DNA of 64,000 nt from Nostoc sp. KVJ3 (lineage in GTDB: Bacteria; Cyanobacteriota; Cyanobacteriia; Cyanobacteriales; Nostocaceae), in the NCBI RefSeq assembly GCF_026127265.1, contig NZ_WWFG01000001.1:1680501-1744500 (forward strand), written 5' to 3'. Shown one piece after another: positions 18,713-27,171 of this stretch. The notes beneath the pieces are model-generated. The model saw nothing but the letters and a program-made list of their open reading frames with translations, was not told the origin of the DNA and did no database searches. Positions within the stretch are counted from its first letter, which is position 1, and each line of letters starts with the position of its first letter. The translations under genes were made by a program, and so were the position numbers.

Positions 18713-18880
18713 TTCGTAATTCTTAAAAAGTAAAAAACCCCACAAGAGAGATAATTTATTTTTTGGAAATCCCTAAGCGGATACGATGTTGCAGGTGTAT
18801 GTGTCGCAGATTTCTAAGAGAATGTTTGATGCGATCGCCTCGATATCTGTTCTAGAAGCGATAAAATAAAAAATAAATTT

Positions 18881-19669
18881 ATGCTGTGTTATATGGCAAC
18901 CCAACTCAGTGAAGCCAAATCCCAGACTGAACTGGTAATCTCTTGGGAAGCCTTACCCAAGGATTTTAAACTAGAGGATGAACCAGTGGAGAATACAGGT
19001 CAGCTACTTTTGGCTGGTGCTTTGCGTGAAAGCCTAGAAATCAGTGGATTCATCCAACCCCAGATGTTGATAGCTTCAAATTTTGGTCTTTGTGCGACTG
19101 TGAACGGACAATTTATTGCCAAAGCACCTGACTGGGTTTATGTGCCATCGGTTAATGAAGTTGTGGGGACTCGCAAAAGTTATACACCCAACCTAGAAGG
19201 AAATATCCCTGCGATCGCCATCGAATTTTTATCCGATGCTGAGGGTGGAGAATATTCGGTCAAGCGAACTTACCCGCCAGGAAAATGGTTTTTCTACGAG
19301 CAAATTTTGCAGATTCCCATCTACATAGTTTTTGAACCAGATGGCGGTTTATTAGAATATTATCAACTAGAAAATCAACGTTATGAGTTAAAGCAACCTG
19401 ACGAAAATGGTCGTCATTGGATTGATGTAATGGGCTTATTTTTAGGAACTTGGCAAGGAACAAAAGAAGCGCGCACTGGTTATTGGTTACGCTGGTGGGA
19501 TCAAGCTGGTAATTTGTTACCGTGGGCTGTGGAACAGATTGAACAAGAACGCCAACGGGCTGAACAAGAACGCCAACGGGCTGAACAAGAACGCCAGCAA
19601 AAAGAACGATTGATTGCTTATTTGCAATCTCAGGGTATTGACCCGGATAATTTGCCCCCGTTCCAGTAG
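18881..19669 (+). CDS. Uma2 family endonuclease-like protein (DUF820) with coiled-coil tail
   Basis: This 262-residue protein belongs to the large cyanobacterial Uma2/DUF820 family, which has a PD-(D/E)xK-like fold. Visible core motifs are APDWVYVPSVN and IAIEFLSDAEGGEYS. The C-terminus has a heptad-like coiled coil, with ERQRAEQ repeated three times at DNA level, and ends IDPDNLPPFQ. These genes are multicopy in filamentous cyanobacteria and their role is unproven. Met5 (18893) is an equally plausible start. Confidence 0.85.
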   Translation: MLCYMATQLSEAKSQTELVISWEALPKDFKLEDEPVENTGQLLLAGALRESLEISGFIQPQMLIASNFGLCATVNGQFIAKAPDWVYVPSVNEVVGTRKSYTPNLEGNIPAIAIEFLSDAEGGEYSVKRTYPPGKWFFYEQILQIPIYIVFEPDGGLLEYYQLENQRYELKQPDENGRHWIDVMGLFLGTWQGTKEARTGYWLRWWDQAGNLLPWAVEQIEQERQRAEQERQRAEQERQQKERLIAYLQSQGIDPDNLPPFQ

Positions 19670-19740
19670 AAACTTTGTTACATAGCGGTAAATTTTAGCG
19701 TCCACTTACTTAGGAATTTAATTTCTAGAAATGTCTACTG

Positions 19741-21333
19741 TTAACCACCATCCCCCGATACATTTAATTCACCATAAACATTGATATCAAATGTAAATTC
19801 GATATTAATGTGGTTTTTGGAATATCCTGTGGGCAAAGGTGCAAAAGGTGTAGCTCGTTGTATAGCATTGAGTGCTACTTCATCAGTCACACTAAATCCA
19901 GAGGTTTGTGCAATGCTGAGATTGCTAACTTGTCCTGAACGGTTAATAGTGAAGTTAAGCACCGTTCGCCGATTAGACTGGCTAATTCCTGGTAGCCAGT
20001 GCTGTTGAACCCGTTGCTTTAGTTTATTTAAATAAGAGGTAAGGTCTATATCTTGACTGCGAGCATCAATGCCAGAAGTCCCTTGGCGATCGCGGTTGGA
20101 ATTAGGCAAAGCTGCCAGTTCATCACCATGATAATTCTGACTAGATACACTCATAGTACCACCCAATAAACTTGCTGCACCTGTTTTTAGAGATGACTGA
20201 CCTTGAGATGTTGTTCGCCTACTCAATCTAGTTATCGACTGCCCTAAGTTCTTAGGGTTGCTGGGTATTGGTAATGTGGCAGTTCTTCCAAACGCTGTTT
20301 TCAGATATGGGGCTGGTGCTACTGTAATTTTCTTAGAATTAGGTACTTGTACTGCGGTTGCAGGTGCTGACGATATTTGCCTTGGTTTGAGTACTAAAGG
20401 TGTAGTCAAAGGCGCTGTTTTCAAAAGTGGGACTGGTGTAGTCACTGGTGCTACTACAAGTTTCTTAGAATTAGATACTTGTGCTGCGGTTGCAGGTACT
20501 GACGATATTTGCTTTGGTTTGAGTACTAAAGGTGTAGTCAAAGGCGCTGTTTTCAAAAGTGGGACTGGTGATGGTGTAGTCACTGGTGCTACTACAAGTT
20601 TCTTAGAATTAGATACTTGTGCTGCGGTTGCAGGTGCTGACGATATTTGCTTTGGTTTGAGTACTAAAGGTGTAGTCAAAGGCGCTGTTTTCAAAAGTGG
20701 GACTGGTGTAGTCACTGGTGCTACTACAAGTTTCTTAGAATTAGGTACTTGTGCTGCGGTTGCAGGTGCTGACGGTATTGGCTTGGGATTAGGTGCTGTT
20801 TTCAGAAGTGGGTCTGGTAGTGGCGTGGTAACTGGTGCTACTGCAATTTTCTGAGAGTTAGGTACTTGTACCTCCCTTGCAGATGTTGATAAGATTTTTT
20901 GAGGTTTGAATTGTGGCTGTTGAGGAGATAGATTTGGTGATTTCGTCTTTTGCTGCTCCCGTTCTGGGTGGAATACCTTGAGGGGAGATGAGGCTGCTAA
21001 GTCAAAAGAACTCTCGCTTTTATGTCCTACGGGATTAACTGATTTCACCACAGAAACAGGTCTTTCTGACAAAGCTTTGCCACCGGCAATAGAATTTTTG
21101 GTAGCCCAGGGTGAGGTTTTAGGAGGTATGTCTGTTTTATTAGGAGGAACTTCAACTACCTCGATTGGAATTTCTTGGGTAATTTTTTGCTTTGGCTCAC
21201 GCATCAAAGCTATGTGCCAATATTTGCTCCCTATTAATAAAATAGAGTGAAGCAGGATAGAAGTAACTAGACCAAGGAGCATATCGAGAGGGCGCACGCT
21301 CCGATGGCACACAAATTCATCAGATGAAGCCAT
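19741..21333 (-). CDS. TonB-like energy transducer with long repeated Pro/Thr linker
   Basis: This 530-residue protein has one N-terminal membrane helix (about 16-36). A long Pro/Thr/Lys-rich linker and a C-terminal TonB domain of about 85 residues follow (YLNKLKQRVQQHWLP, VLNFTINRSGQVSNLSI, ATPFAPLPTGY). TonB couples the ExbBD proton-driven motor to outer-membrane transporters, and the linker spans the periplasm. About residues 158-340 consist of four to five near-identical units of 39-46 residues with the theme NSKKLVVAPVTTP...LLKTAPLTTPLVLKPKQISS. exbB and exbD are not adjacent. Repeat number may vary between strains. Confidence 0.87.
   Translation of the reverse strand: MASSDEFVCHRSVRPLDMLLGLVTSILLHSILLIGSKYWHIALMREPKQKITQEIPIEVVEVPPNKTDIPPKTSPWATKNSIAGGKALSERPVSVVKSVNPVGHKSESSFDLAASSPLKVFHPEREQQKTKSPNLSPQQPQFKPQKILSTSAREVQVPNSQKIAVAPVTTPLPDPLLKTAPNPKPIPSAPATAAQVPNSKKLVVAPVTTPVPLLKTAPLTTPLVLKPKQISSAPATAAQVSNSKKLVVAPVTTPSPVPLLKTAPLTTPLVLKPKQISSVPATAAQVSNSKKLVVAPVTTPVPLLKTAPLTTPLVLKPRQISSAPATAVQVPNSKKITVAPAPYLKTAFGRTATLPIPSNPKNLGQSITRLSRRTTSQGQSSLKTGAASLLGGTMSVSSQNYHGDELAALPNSNRDRQGTSGIDARSQDIDLTSYLNKLKQRVQQHWLPGISQSNRRTVLNFTINRSGQVSNLSIAQTSGFSVTDEVALNAIQRATPFAPLPTGYSKNHINIEFTFDINVYGELNVSGDGG
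20315..20860. repeat. Tandem repeats encoding the TonB linker
   Basis: Units begin at about 20315, 20447, 20585, 20717 and 20834, each at GGTGCTACT. The spacings are 132, 138, 132 and 117 bp. The middle three are almost identical, which indicates recent amplification or gene conversion. All spacings are multiples of three, so the frame is kept. Confidence 0.9.
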
Positions 21334-21550
21334 GTTATTGTACTTTCTTTAATAGCAACCTCAACAGTCTATTTACAGGGTACAAGCTTCTCTGATTTCC
21401 GGTTGCAGTGCGTGCGATCGCATTTTTTAACAGTCCTATTCTGGTAAAATATAACACTGTATATTTCAATACAGTCCAGTTAAGGTGATTTGATGAAAAT
21501 ATAAAGATGCCAAATCTGCGATAAATCGCCATCAGGATGAAGGATTGATT

Positions 21551-21583
21551 ATTGTAAAGACGGCGATTTATCGCGTCTCCTGC
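21551..21583. repeat. Dispersed repeat related to those in mutL
   Basis: TTGTAAAGACGGCGATTT followed by ATCGCGTCTCCT is a diverged copy of the ATTAATCGCGTCTC family. It lies in the gap between the cNMP-kinase and TonB genes. Confidence 0.5.
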
Positions 21584-21606
21584 CTTAACCGAAAAGTATT
21601 GGTGCT

Positions 21607-23010
21607 TCACCCACCTTGAATTGACAAGGGTAAACGAATAGTGAAACAAGTTCTGCCTGGCTGCGACTCAAATGAGAGCGTACCGTGATGGCGATTTTCG
21701 ACAATCCGGCGAACGGTTTCTAAACCGAGTCCTGAACCACGCCCTACTGATTTAGTGGTAAAGAAAGGTTCAAAAATGCGGGTTTTAATTTCAGGTGGAA
21801 TTCCCCTACCAGAATCAATGATGTCAATATGGGCAAAGCGATCGCAATGGTGGGTTGTAATTTCCAGCAATCCCTTACCATCCATTGCATCAATAGCATT
21901 GTCAATTAAGTTAGTCCACACCTGATTCAGTTCGCTACCATAGGCAAGGATTTTAGGAATATGTCGATCGTAATTGCGTTGTACTTGGATGCCGCACTTG
22001 AGTTGATAAGCAAACAATCGCAATGTATCTTCTAAACCTTGATGCACATTCACTTCTTGCTGAACCCCTTGATCGAGGTAAGTATAAGACTTCATTGCTT
22101 GTACAAGTTCAGAAATCCTCTCGGCTCCTCGCAAACCATGTTTAATCATTGATATGACTTCAAAGGAGAGTGATAGCCAGTGCAATCCCATTTCTCGCAA
22201 TTCAGTATTGTCATTGCGCCAACGTTCCATGAGTCGATCTAAGGTTTCAACCTCAACACCGCCTTCCGCTAGAGGTTCTGCTAATTTCCATGCTTGCTTG
22301 ACACCATAATCTTCTAACCATTCCAACAATACGGTTTCGCGATCGCTTAGTGTCACCGGATCTAAACGGTTATTTAAAATCGTATCATAGCCCCGATCCC
22401 TTACTCCCATCCAGTTTTGAGTATGGTCTTGGTCAACATTACGTTGCCCATAAACTAAATTCATTCGTTGTAACTCCAAAATAGCGGCTGGCATTTCTTC
22501 TAAAGTCCGAACGAGGGCTGAAGCTGGATTGTTGAGTTCATGAGCTAAACCGGCGGCAAGTGTCCCTAAAGCTGCCATCTTTTCCCGTCCCCGAATAAAG
22601 GACTCTAGTCCCCGCAGATGACGTTCCATAATGCGGAAAACCATCCGCTCAAAATCACGACATTCATGTAGGAGTTTCCGAAAATCTTCTGCTCTAATTT
22701 CATAGAGGTGACAATTTGTCAATGCCCGCACTGTCACAGGTACTGGTTCATCTGTGAGGACTGGAATTTCACCAAAAAAGGATGGGGCTTCATGCTGCCC
22801 GATTGGAATTTCAACTCCTTCACTGCGCCGGGTAAGATTCATTTTACCTTTGACTAGGATAAATAAGCCGCGTCCCGGATCTCCTTCATGGGTCAACACT
22901 TCTCCTGTGCCCAGTTCAACTGTTTGAGCGCGATCGCAAACCCACTCCAATTGCTCTTGAGAAAGCTGTTGAAACGGGTCTAAGTCGATCAATTCTTCAA
23001 TACACAACAT
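21607..23010 (-). CDS. Sensor histidine kinase with N-terminal cyclic-nucleotide-binding (CRP-like) domain
   Basis: This 467-residue soluble protein starts with a cNMP-binding beta-barrel (about residues 10-130). Its phosphate-binding region is HEAPSFFGEIPVLTDEPVPVTVRALTNC. The kinase core follows, with LAAGLAHELNNPASALVRTLEEM as dimerisation/acceptor box and the ATPase motifs NLIDNAIDAM, DSGRGIP and SGLGLETVRRIV. The barrel lacks the usual R-x-A(T/S) at the end of the loop, so cNMP binding is uncertain. It starts 31 bp after the REC/thioredoxin-reductase-like gene and is clearly its operon partner. Confidence 0.9.
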   Translation of the reverse strand: MLCIEELIDLDPFQQLSQEQLEWVCDRAQTVELGTGEVLTHEGDPGRGLFILVKGKMNLTRRSEGVEIPIGQHEAPSFFGEIPVLTDEPVPVTVRALTNCHLYEIRAEDFRKLLHECRDFERMVFRIMERHLRGLESFIRGREKMAALGTLAAGLAHELNNPASALVRTLEEMPAAILELQRMNLVYGQRNVDQDHTQNWMGVRDRGYDTILNNRLDPVTLSDRETVLLEWLEDYGVKQAWKLAEPLAEGGVEVETLDRLMERWRNDNTELREMGLHWLSLSFEVISMIKHGLRGAERISELVQAMKSYTYLDQGVQQEVNVHQGLEDTLRLFAYQLKCGIQVQRNYDRHIPKILAYGSELNQVWTNLIDNAIDAMDGKGLLEITTHHCDRFAHIDIIDSGRGIPPEIKTRIFEPFFTTKSVGRGSGLGLETVRRIVENRHHGTLSFESQPGRTCFTIRLPLSIQGG

Positions 23011-23041
23011 GAATCAACCTCCTTCATTTTTCCTGTTTCAG

Positions 23042-24745
23042 CTAAACATTGCTCAAATAGCGGTGAACAAATTGAATCGCGATCGAACCTTCACCCACAC
23101 CGGATGCTACCCGCTTAATTGACCCGGCTCGCACATCTCCGGCTGCAAAGATGCCAGGAACATTGGTTTCTAGTAAGAAAGGAGAGCGTTCTAAATGCCA
23201 ACCTGGTGGAGATTTACGATTATTTATTAAGTCGGGGCCTGTGATGATAAACCCCTGAGCATCGCGTTGAATAACACCATCAAGCCAATCAGTTTTGGGG
23301 ATAGCACCGATGAAGATAAAAAGCGATCGCGCTGGCACGATTTCGGTTTGTCCAGTCTTGGTATGAGCGATCGCAATTGCTTCTAAATGTTCATCTCCCT
23401 TTACTTCCACAACGTTGCAACCTGTGCAAACTTTAATATTTGCAGTGGCCGCAATCTGGTCAATTAAATATTGGGACATAGTCAATGAAAGAGACTCACC
23501 CCGCACCAACATAATCACTTTTTTGGCATACTTAGAAAAATGCATTGCTGCTTGTCCGGCAGAATTTGCCCCACCTACTAGGTAAACCTCTTCATTACTA
23601 CAGGCAATCGCCTCGGTCATGGCAGCACCGTAATAAATTCCGGCTCCTGTCAACTTTTCGGCTCCTGGGACATTTAGCCAACGGTAGGAAACGCCAGTTG
23701 CAACTAAAAGTGCATGGCAACTAATCTCGCTACCATCGGCCAATTGCAGAACCCGATAAGGATCTTGCAGCCTAACTCCGGTGACTATTTGAGGAGTGAG
23801 AATTTCTACCCCAAATCGCCGCGCCTGAGTCACTCCCCGCCTAGCCAAGTCGTTGCCGCTCAAGCCAACAGGAAACCCCAGATAGTTTTCAATGCGCGAA
23901 CTCGTTCCGGCTTGACCACCTGGTGCTTCTCGCTCAATTAAGACTGTACTCAATCCCTCAGAAGCGCCATAAACAGCAGCGGCTAGTCCAGCAGGGCCAG
24001 CCCCAACGATCGCCAAGTCATAAAATGGTCGCTCTGCCTGGGTTTGCAGTCCAATTTGGGCAGCAATCTCTAAATTAGATGGTTGGATTAATTGGGAACC
24101 ATCGGGAAACAGCACCAAGGGCAATTGTTGTCTGCCATCAGTTTGTGCATATTCTACTAATTTTGCTGCATCCGGTTCCAGTTCAATATCCAACCACTTG
24201 TAAGGAATCTGGTTACGCGCCAGGAAGTCTTTTACCTGATGGGAAAAAGGCGACCAGCGATTACCAATGACTCGAATCCCTGTAAAGGGGGGGTAAAATC
24301 CCGCTAGCCAATCATCTAACAAATCATCCAAAACCGGATATAGTCGCTCCTCCGGTGGATTCCAGGGCTTAAGTAAGTAGTAATCAATTCTGGCACTATT
24401 GATTGACTTAATAGCGGCATCTGTATCTGCATATGCCGTCAGCAAAGCACGTTTCGCATCAGGAAAAATGCTTTTTGCCTGTTCTAGAAACTCCACACCT
24501 CCCATCTGTGGCATTCTTTGATCGACCAAAAATAGAGCAACTGCTTCATTCCGCAATTTGAGTTGCTGCACCGCCTCCAGAGCGGTAATACCGGAATCTG
24601 CCCGGACAATGCGGAAGCGATCGCCATACTGATGCCGCAAGTCTCGTGACACCGCTTGCAACACTTCTGGATCGTCATCAACGGTTAAAATTGCAGGTTT
24701 TGCCATAACTACTGTTACTTCAGGATTACAGTCCCTAGCCGTCAA
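23042..24745 (-). CDS. Fused response regulator / glutaredoxin-like / thioredoxin-reductase-like flavoprotein
   Basis: The product has 567 residues. Residues about 15-135 form a receiver domain (VDDDPEVLQ; acceptor Asp in LFLVDQRMPQMGG; conserved Lys in YLLKPW). A short thioredoxin-fold segment follows (about 155-235, FTGIRVIGNRWSPFSHQVKDFL), in which the usual CxxC is WSPF. The rest is a thioredoxin-reductase-type FAD/NAD(P) domain (VGAGPAGLAAAVYGASEGL, GGQAGTSSRIENYLGFP, GIFAAGDVR). The redox-active CxxC of true TrxR is replaced by YYGAAMTEA. It therefore probably does not reduce thioredoxin and may pass a redox state to the receiver or kinase (inference). Confidence 0.9.
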   Translation of the reverse strand: MTARDCNPEVTVVMAKPAILTVDDDPEVLQAVSRDLRHQYGDRFRIVRADSGITALEAVQQLKLRNEAVALFLVDQRMPQMGGVEFLEQAKSIFPDAKRALLTAYADTDAAIKSINSARIDYYLLKPWNPPEERLYPVLDDLLDDWLAGFYPPFTGIRVIGNRWSPFSHQVKDFLARNQIPYKWLDIELEPDAAKLVEYAQTDGRQQLPLVLFPDGSQLIQPSNLEIAAQIGLQTQAERPFYDLAIVGAGPAGLAAAVYGASEGLSTVLIEREAPGGQAGTSSRIENYLGFPVGLSGNDLARRGVTQARRFGVEILTPQIVTGVRLQDPYRVLQLADGSEISCHALLVATGVSYRWLNVPGAEKLTGAGIYYGAAMTEAIACSNEEVYLVGGANSAGQAAMHFSKYAKKVIMLVRGESLSLTMSQYLIDQIAATANIKVCTGCNVVEVKGDEHLEAIAIAHTKTGQTEIVPARSLFIFIGAIPKTDWLDGVIQRDAQGFIITGPDLINNRKSPPGWHLERSPFLLETNVPGIFAAGDVRAGSIKRVASGVGEGSIAIQFVHRYLSNV

Positions 24746-24750
24746 AATAT

Positions 24751-24969
24751 CTACTGTTTAACCAGTTGCTTTAAACGGAAGTATGCCTCTTCTGGTGTCA
24801 GCGCTTCTGATTGACTTTCGTTAGGTATATAAAATACCCAGGTATCAGGAAAGTAATGTACTACAAAGCTGGGAATCAGACCCAAACTTACTGCTTGCTT
24901 TCCAAGTTTCTCGGCTTGCTCCTCTAAACTCAATTGGTCATGAAATGCTTGTTCAGCCATACTTTTCAT
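24751..24969 (-). CDS. Small conserved-looking protein heading the redox-signalling operon
   Basis: This 72-residue acidic protein ends 5 bp before the REC-flavoprotein start and reads in the same direction, so it is probably co-transcribed. It has an amphipathic N-terminus (EEQAEKLGKQAVSLGLIPSF) and a Trp/Tyr-containing core (VVHYFPDTWVFYIPNE). I do not recognise a family. The close spacing and good composition argue that it is real. Confidence 0.6.
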   Translation of the reverse strand: MKSMAEQAFHDQLSLEEQAEKLGKQAVSLGLIPSFVVHYFPDTWVFYIPNESQSEALTPEEAYFRLKQLVKQ

Positions 24970-25504
24970 CTCCCTAAACTTTATTTGAACCTGAAAAAAC
25001 CTTCAATACCTAAGTAATTCACCATGTTTCAGAATGAGCTTGAGAATATTTGGTTAGTAGACCTGAATAATTTCAAATATGCTTTTGTAGAAAATCATAA
25101 AGCTATTTTGGTCATTGTATCTAAGATACGAAAAGTTCAAAAACGGTTATTGCGCCAGTTCTCACCTCAAATAGCACCTTTGTACCACCTGCTTTTTTGC
25201 GCTTCCCCATCTTGTGCAACCTTCCAGCTAGGTAATTTTTACCAAGAATTTTTGATATTCTGAAATTAGTGGTACACTTATACTACTCATTGCAGAATTG
25301 AATGCTCAATTTAGTCAAGCGAGAGTGGCGGGCGGTATATTTAATGCTGTTCAAAGCGATCGCTTGGCTTTTATGCTAGAAATAACTAAAAACTAGGCAT
25401 TATTAAAAAATGCAAACAATTACACATATCTAGATATTAATTGGCACTACATAGAAAAATCCCTGTTTTGGAATCAGTACTTTTTGCAGTTAGGAGTAAT
25501 TTTA
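24970..25504. other. Gene-poor stretch before ssb
   Basis: A frame of 79 codons (25024-25263, forward) is open here but has low-complexity composition and no recognisable motif, so it is left out. The stretch presumably holds divergent promoters for the small gene and ssb. Nothing else was recognised. Confidence 0.4.
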
Positions 25505-26047
25505 ATGAATAGTTGCGTTTTAATGGCGGAAATTATCAACGAGCCGCAACTCCGCTACACAGCCGATAATTTGGGAGTTACGGAGATGCTGGTGCAGTTT
25601 CCCAATTCCTTGAAACCAGAAGATCCGCCAGCCACCCTAAAAGTTGTCGGCTGGGGGAATTTAGCGACAGAAATTCAGCAAAACTACCACCAAGGCGATC
25701 GCGTCATCCTAGTAGGGCGTTTAGGCATGAATACTGTTCCGATGGAAGGTTTTAAAGAAAAACGCGCTGAATTGACGGTGCAACAAATTCAACCTGTTGG
25801 AGGTAGTTTTAATACCGATCCATTGCCTTCAGCAAACATAACTCCATCATTCACTGAAACTGCTCCCCGACAAACATCTTCAGCATCTCGTCCTCCACAG
25901 AAAGATGTTCCCACTTACGAGTCAGCACGTCCAGCACCTACCCCAGCGCCAAGTTACGAACCCGTACCCCAACCCACAAATTACGAGCGAACCACTTATC
26001 CAGCAGTGAAAGAGCAAGAACCAGATCCAGATGATATCCCCTTCTAA
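25505..26047 (+). CDS. ssb: Single-stranded DNA-binding protein
   Basis: From the ATG at 25505 the product has 180 residues. AGGAG at 25493-25497 gives a good ribosome site and decides the start against an upstream TTG. An OB-fold (about residues 1-105) has LKVVGWGNLATEIQQNYHQGDRVILVGRL. A long Pro/Ser/Thr linker and the acidic tip DPDDIPF follow, which binds repair and replication partners in SSB proteins. Cyanobacteria carry more than one SSB-like gene, so this may be the paralogue rather than the main copy. Confidence 0.9.
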   Translation: MNSCVLMAEIINEPQLRYTADNLGVTEMLVQFPNSLKPEDPPATLKVVGWGNLATEIQQNYHQGDRVILVGRLGMNTVPMEGFKEKRAELTVQQIQPVGGSFNTDPLPSANITPSFTETAPRQTSSASRPPQKDVPTYESARPAPTPAPSYEPVPQPTNYERTTYPAVKEQEPDPDDIPF

Positions 26048-26130
26048 AGTTGCTAGTTGAGCGATCGCTTCTCTCCTATTCATGAGAAGCGATGCCTGGG
26101 TTGGGCTACGCCTACGCCCATTTCAACTAT

Positions 26131-26228
26131 TCCTATAACAGAACACTCAAGCTTTCCAGTCCATTTACCAACAGTGTTGAAATTGGTTTAAGAATCTGGG
26201 TTGAGTCAACCCGAAGATGAGGAAATCT
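26131..26228 (-). pseudogene. Remnant copy of the cytochrome P450 3' end
   Basis: About 98 bp repeat the 3' end of the P450 gene (27171-27268) in the same orientation. The first 60 bp differ at about two or three positions. The remnant begins just before the SDR stop and its upstream part forms the last codons of the SDR gene. It marks a duplication or insertion event. Confidence 0.85.
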
Positions 26229-27138
26229 TTTTCTTAAATTCAAATTTCACATCGGTTAGTTTTTCCGATACAACCCATAGTTTTTTAGCGATCGCTTTGT
26301 CTTTGGATAATTCGTTCGTTTCGGCTTTTATTGGATAGCCGCGCATCGTCATAAACCCATTGGGGCCGAAATGTTCCGCGCCTTTCAAGTCTGCTTCGAT
26401 TGCCGCCCGCAAGGTTGGTAATGCGCCCATCGTGATATCTTGAGCAAAGATGCTGCTGAGATATTCCATAATGCCCCAAGTTCTCTGCAATTCGGTTGCC
26501 GTCCAGCCTGGATGCGAGGCGGTTACAAGTATGTTGATACCATTATCTTTTAGTTTTCGGTCGAGTTCGTAGGTAAAGTAAAGGTTGGCAAGTTTGCTGT
26601 CGCCGTAGGCTTTCCATTTGTCATAACTTCTCTTTTCCCAATTCAAATCATCGAAATCTATCTTGCCCATAATATGTGCGCCGCTGGAAAGATTGACAAT
26701 TCGTGAGCCTTCCGTGCCGATCAAAAGTTGCAAAAGCTGTCCCGTCAAAGCAAAATGTCCGAGATGATTAGTGCCGAACTGCAATTCAAAACCGTCTGTC
26801 GTTTTTGAATACGGCGGAATCATCACACCCGCATTATTAATCAATAAATCCAGATGCAAATAATTTTTCTGAAAGTTTTCAGCGAAATTTTTAACTGATG
26901 CTAAATTTGCCAAATCAAGTTGCATCACCTTTACATCAGCATCTTGATTCTGTTGAAGAATTTTTGCCAATGCCTTGTTTCCTTTGTCCAAATTGCGAAC
27001 CGCAATGATTACAGACGCTTGTTTATTAGCTAAAACCCGCGCTGTTTCATAACCGATGCCGCTACTCGAACCCGTTACAATTGCTACTCTTCCTTTTTGA
27101 CTCGGAATATTTTTTGCGTTCCAATTTTGATTTTTCAT
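26206..27138 (-). CDS. Short-chain dehydrogenase/reductase (retinol-dehydrogenase-like)
   Basis: This 310-residue classical SDR has TGSSSGIG (NADP-binding, near residue 22), NNAGV, the catalytic Ser in LSSGAHI and a YGDSK (YxxxK) motif. The size and the SHPGWTATELQR segment resemble the WW-oxidoreductase/retinol dehydrogenase group. The C-terminal KKKISSSSG is encoded inside the duplicated P450 tail, so the natural end has probably been replaced. Base composition around the gene differs from its neighbours, with almost no HIP1 sites. It is flanked by two copies of the P450 3' end, consistent with insertion by recombination. Confidence 0.88.
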   Translation of the reverse strand: MKNQNWNAKNIPSQKGRVAIVTGSSSGIGYETARVLANKQASVIIAVRNLDKGNKALAKILQQNQDADVKVMQLDLANLASVKNFAENFQKNYLHLDLLINNAGVMIPPYSKTTDGFELQFGTNHLGHFALTGQLLQLLIGTEGSRIVNLSSGAHIMGKIDFDDLNWEKRSYDKWKAYGDSKLANLYFTYELDRKLKDNGINILVTASHPGWTATELQRTWGIMEYLSSIFAQDITMGALPTLRAAIEADLKGAEHFGPNGFMTMRGYPIKAETNELSKDKAIAKKLWVVSEKLTDVKFEFKKKISSSSG

Positions 27139-27171
27139 TTTATTTACTCCTACTTAATGAATCGAATATTT

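Noticed and set aside
20258..20854. Forward 198-codon frame over the TonB repeats
   Set aside because: It is the antisense shadow of the tandem repeats and has no family motif.
21335..21649. Reverse 104-codon frame after the cNMP-kinase
   Set aside because: It partly overlaps the kinase 3' end and a dispersed repeat, and it has no domain or ribosome site.
25024..25263. 79-codon forward frame before ssb
   Set aside because: It has no ribosome site or recognisable motif, and the gap is probably regulatory.
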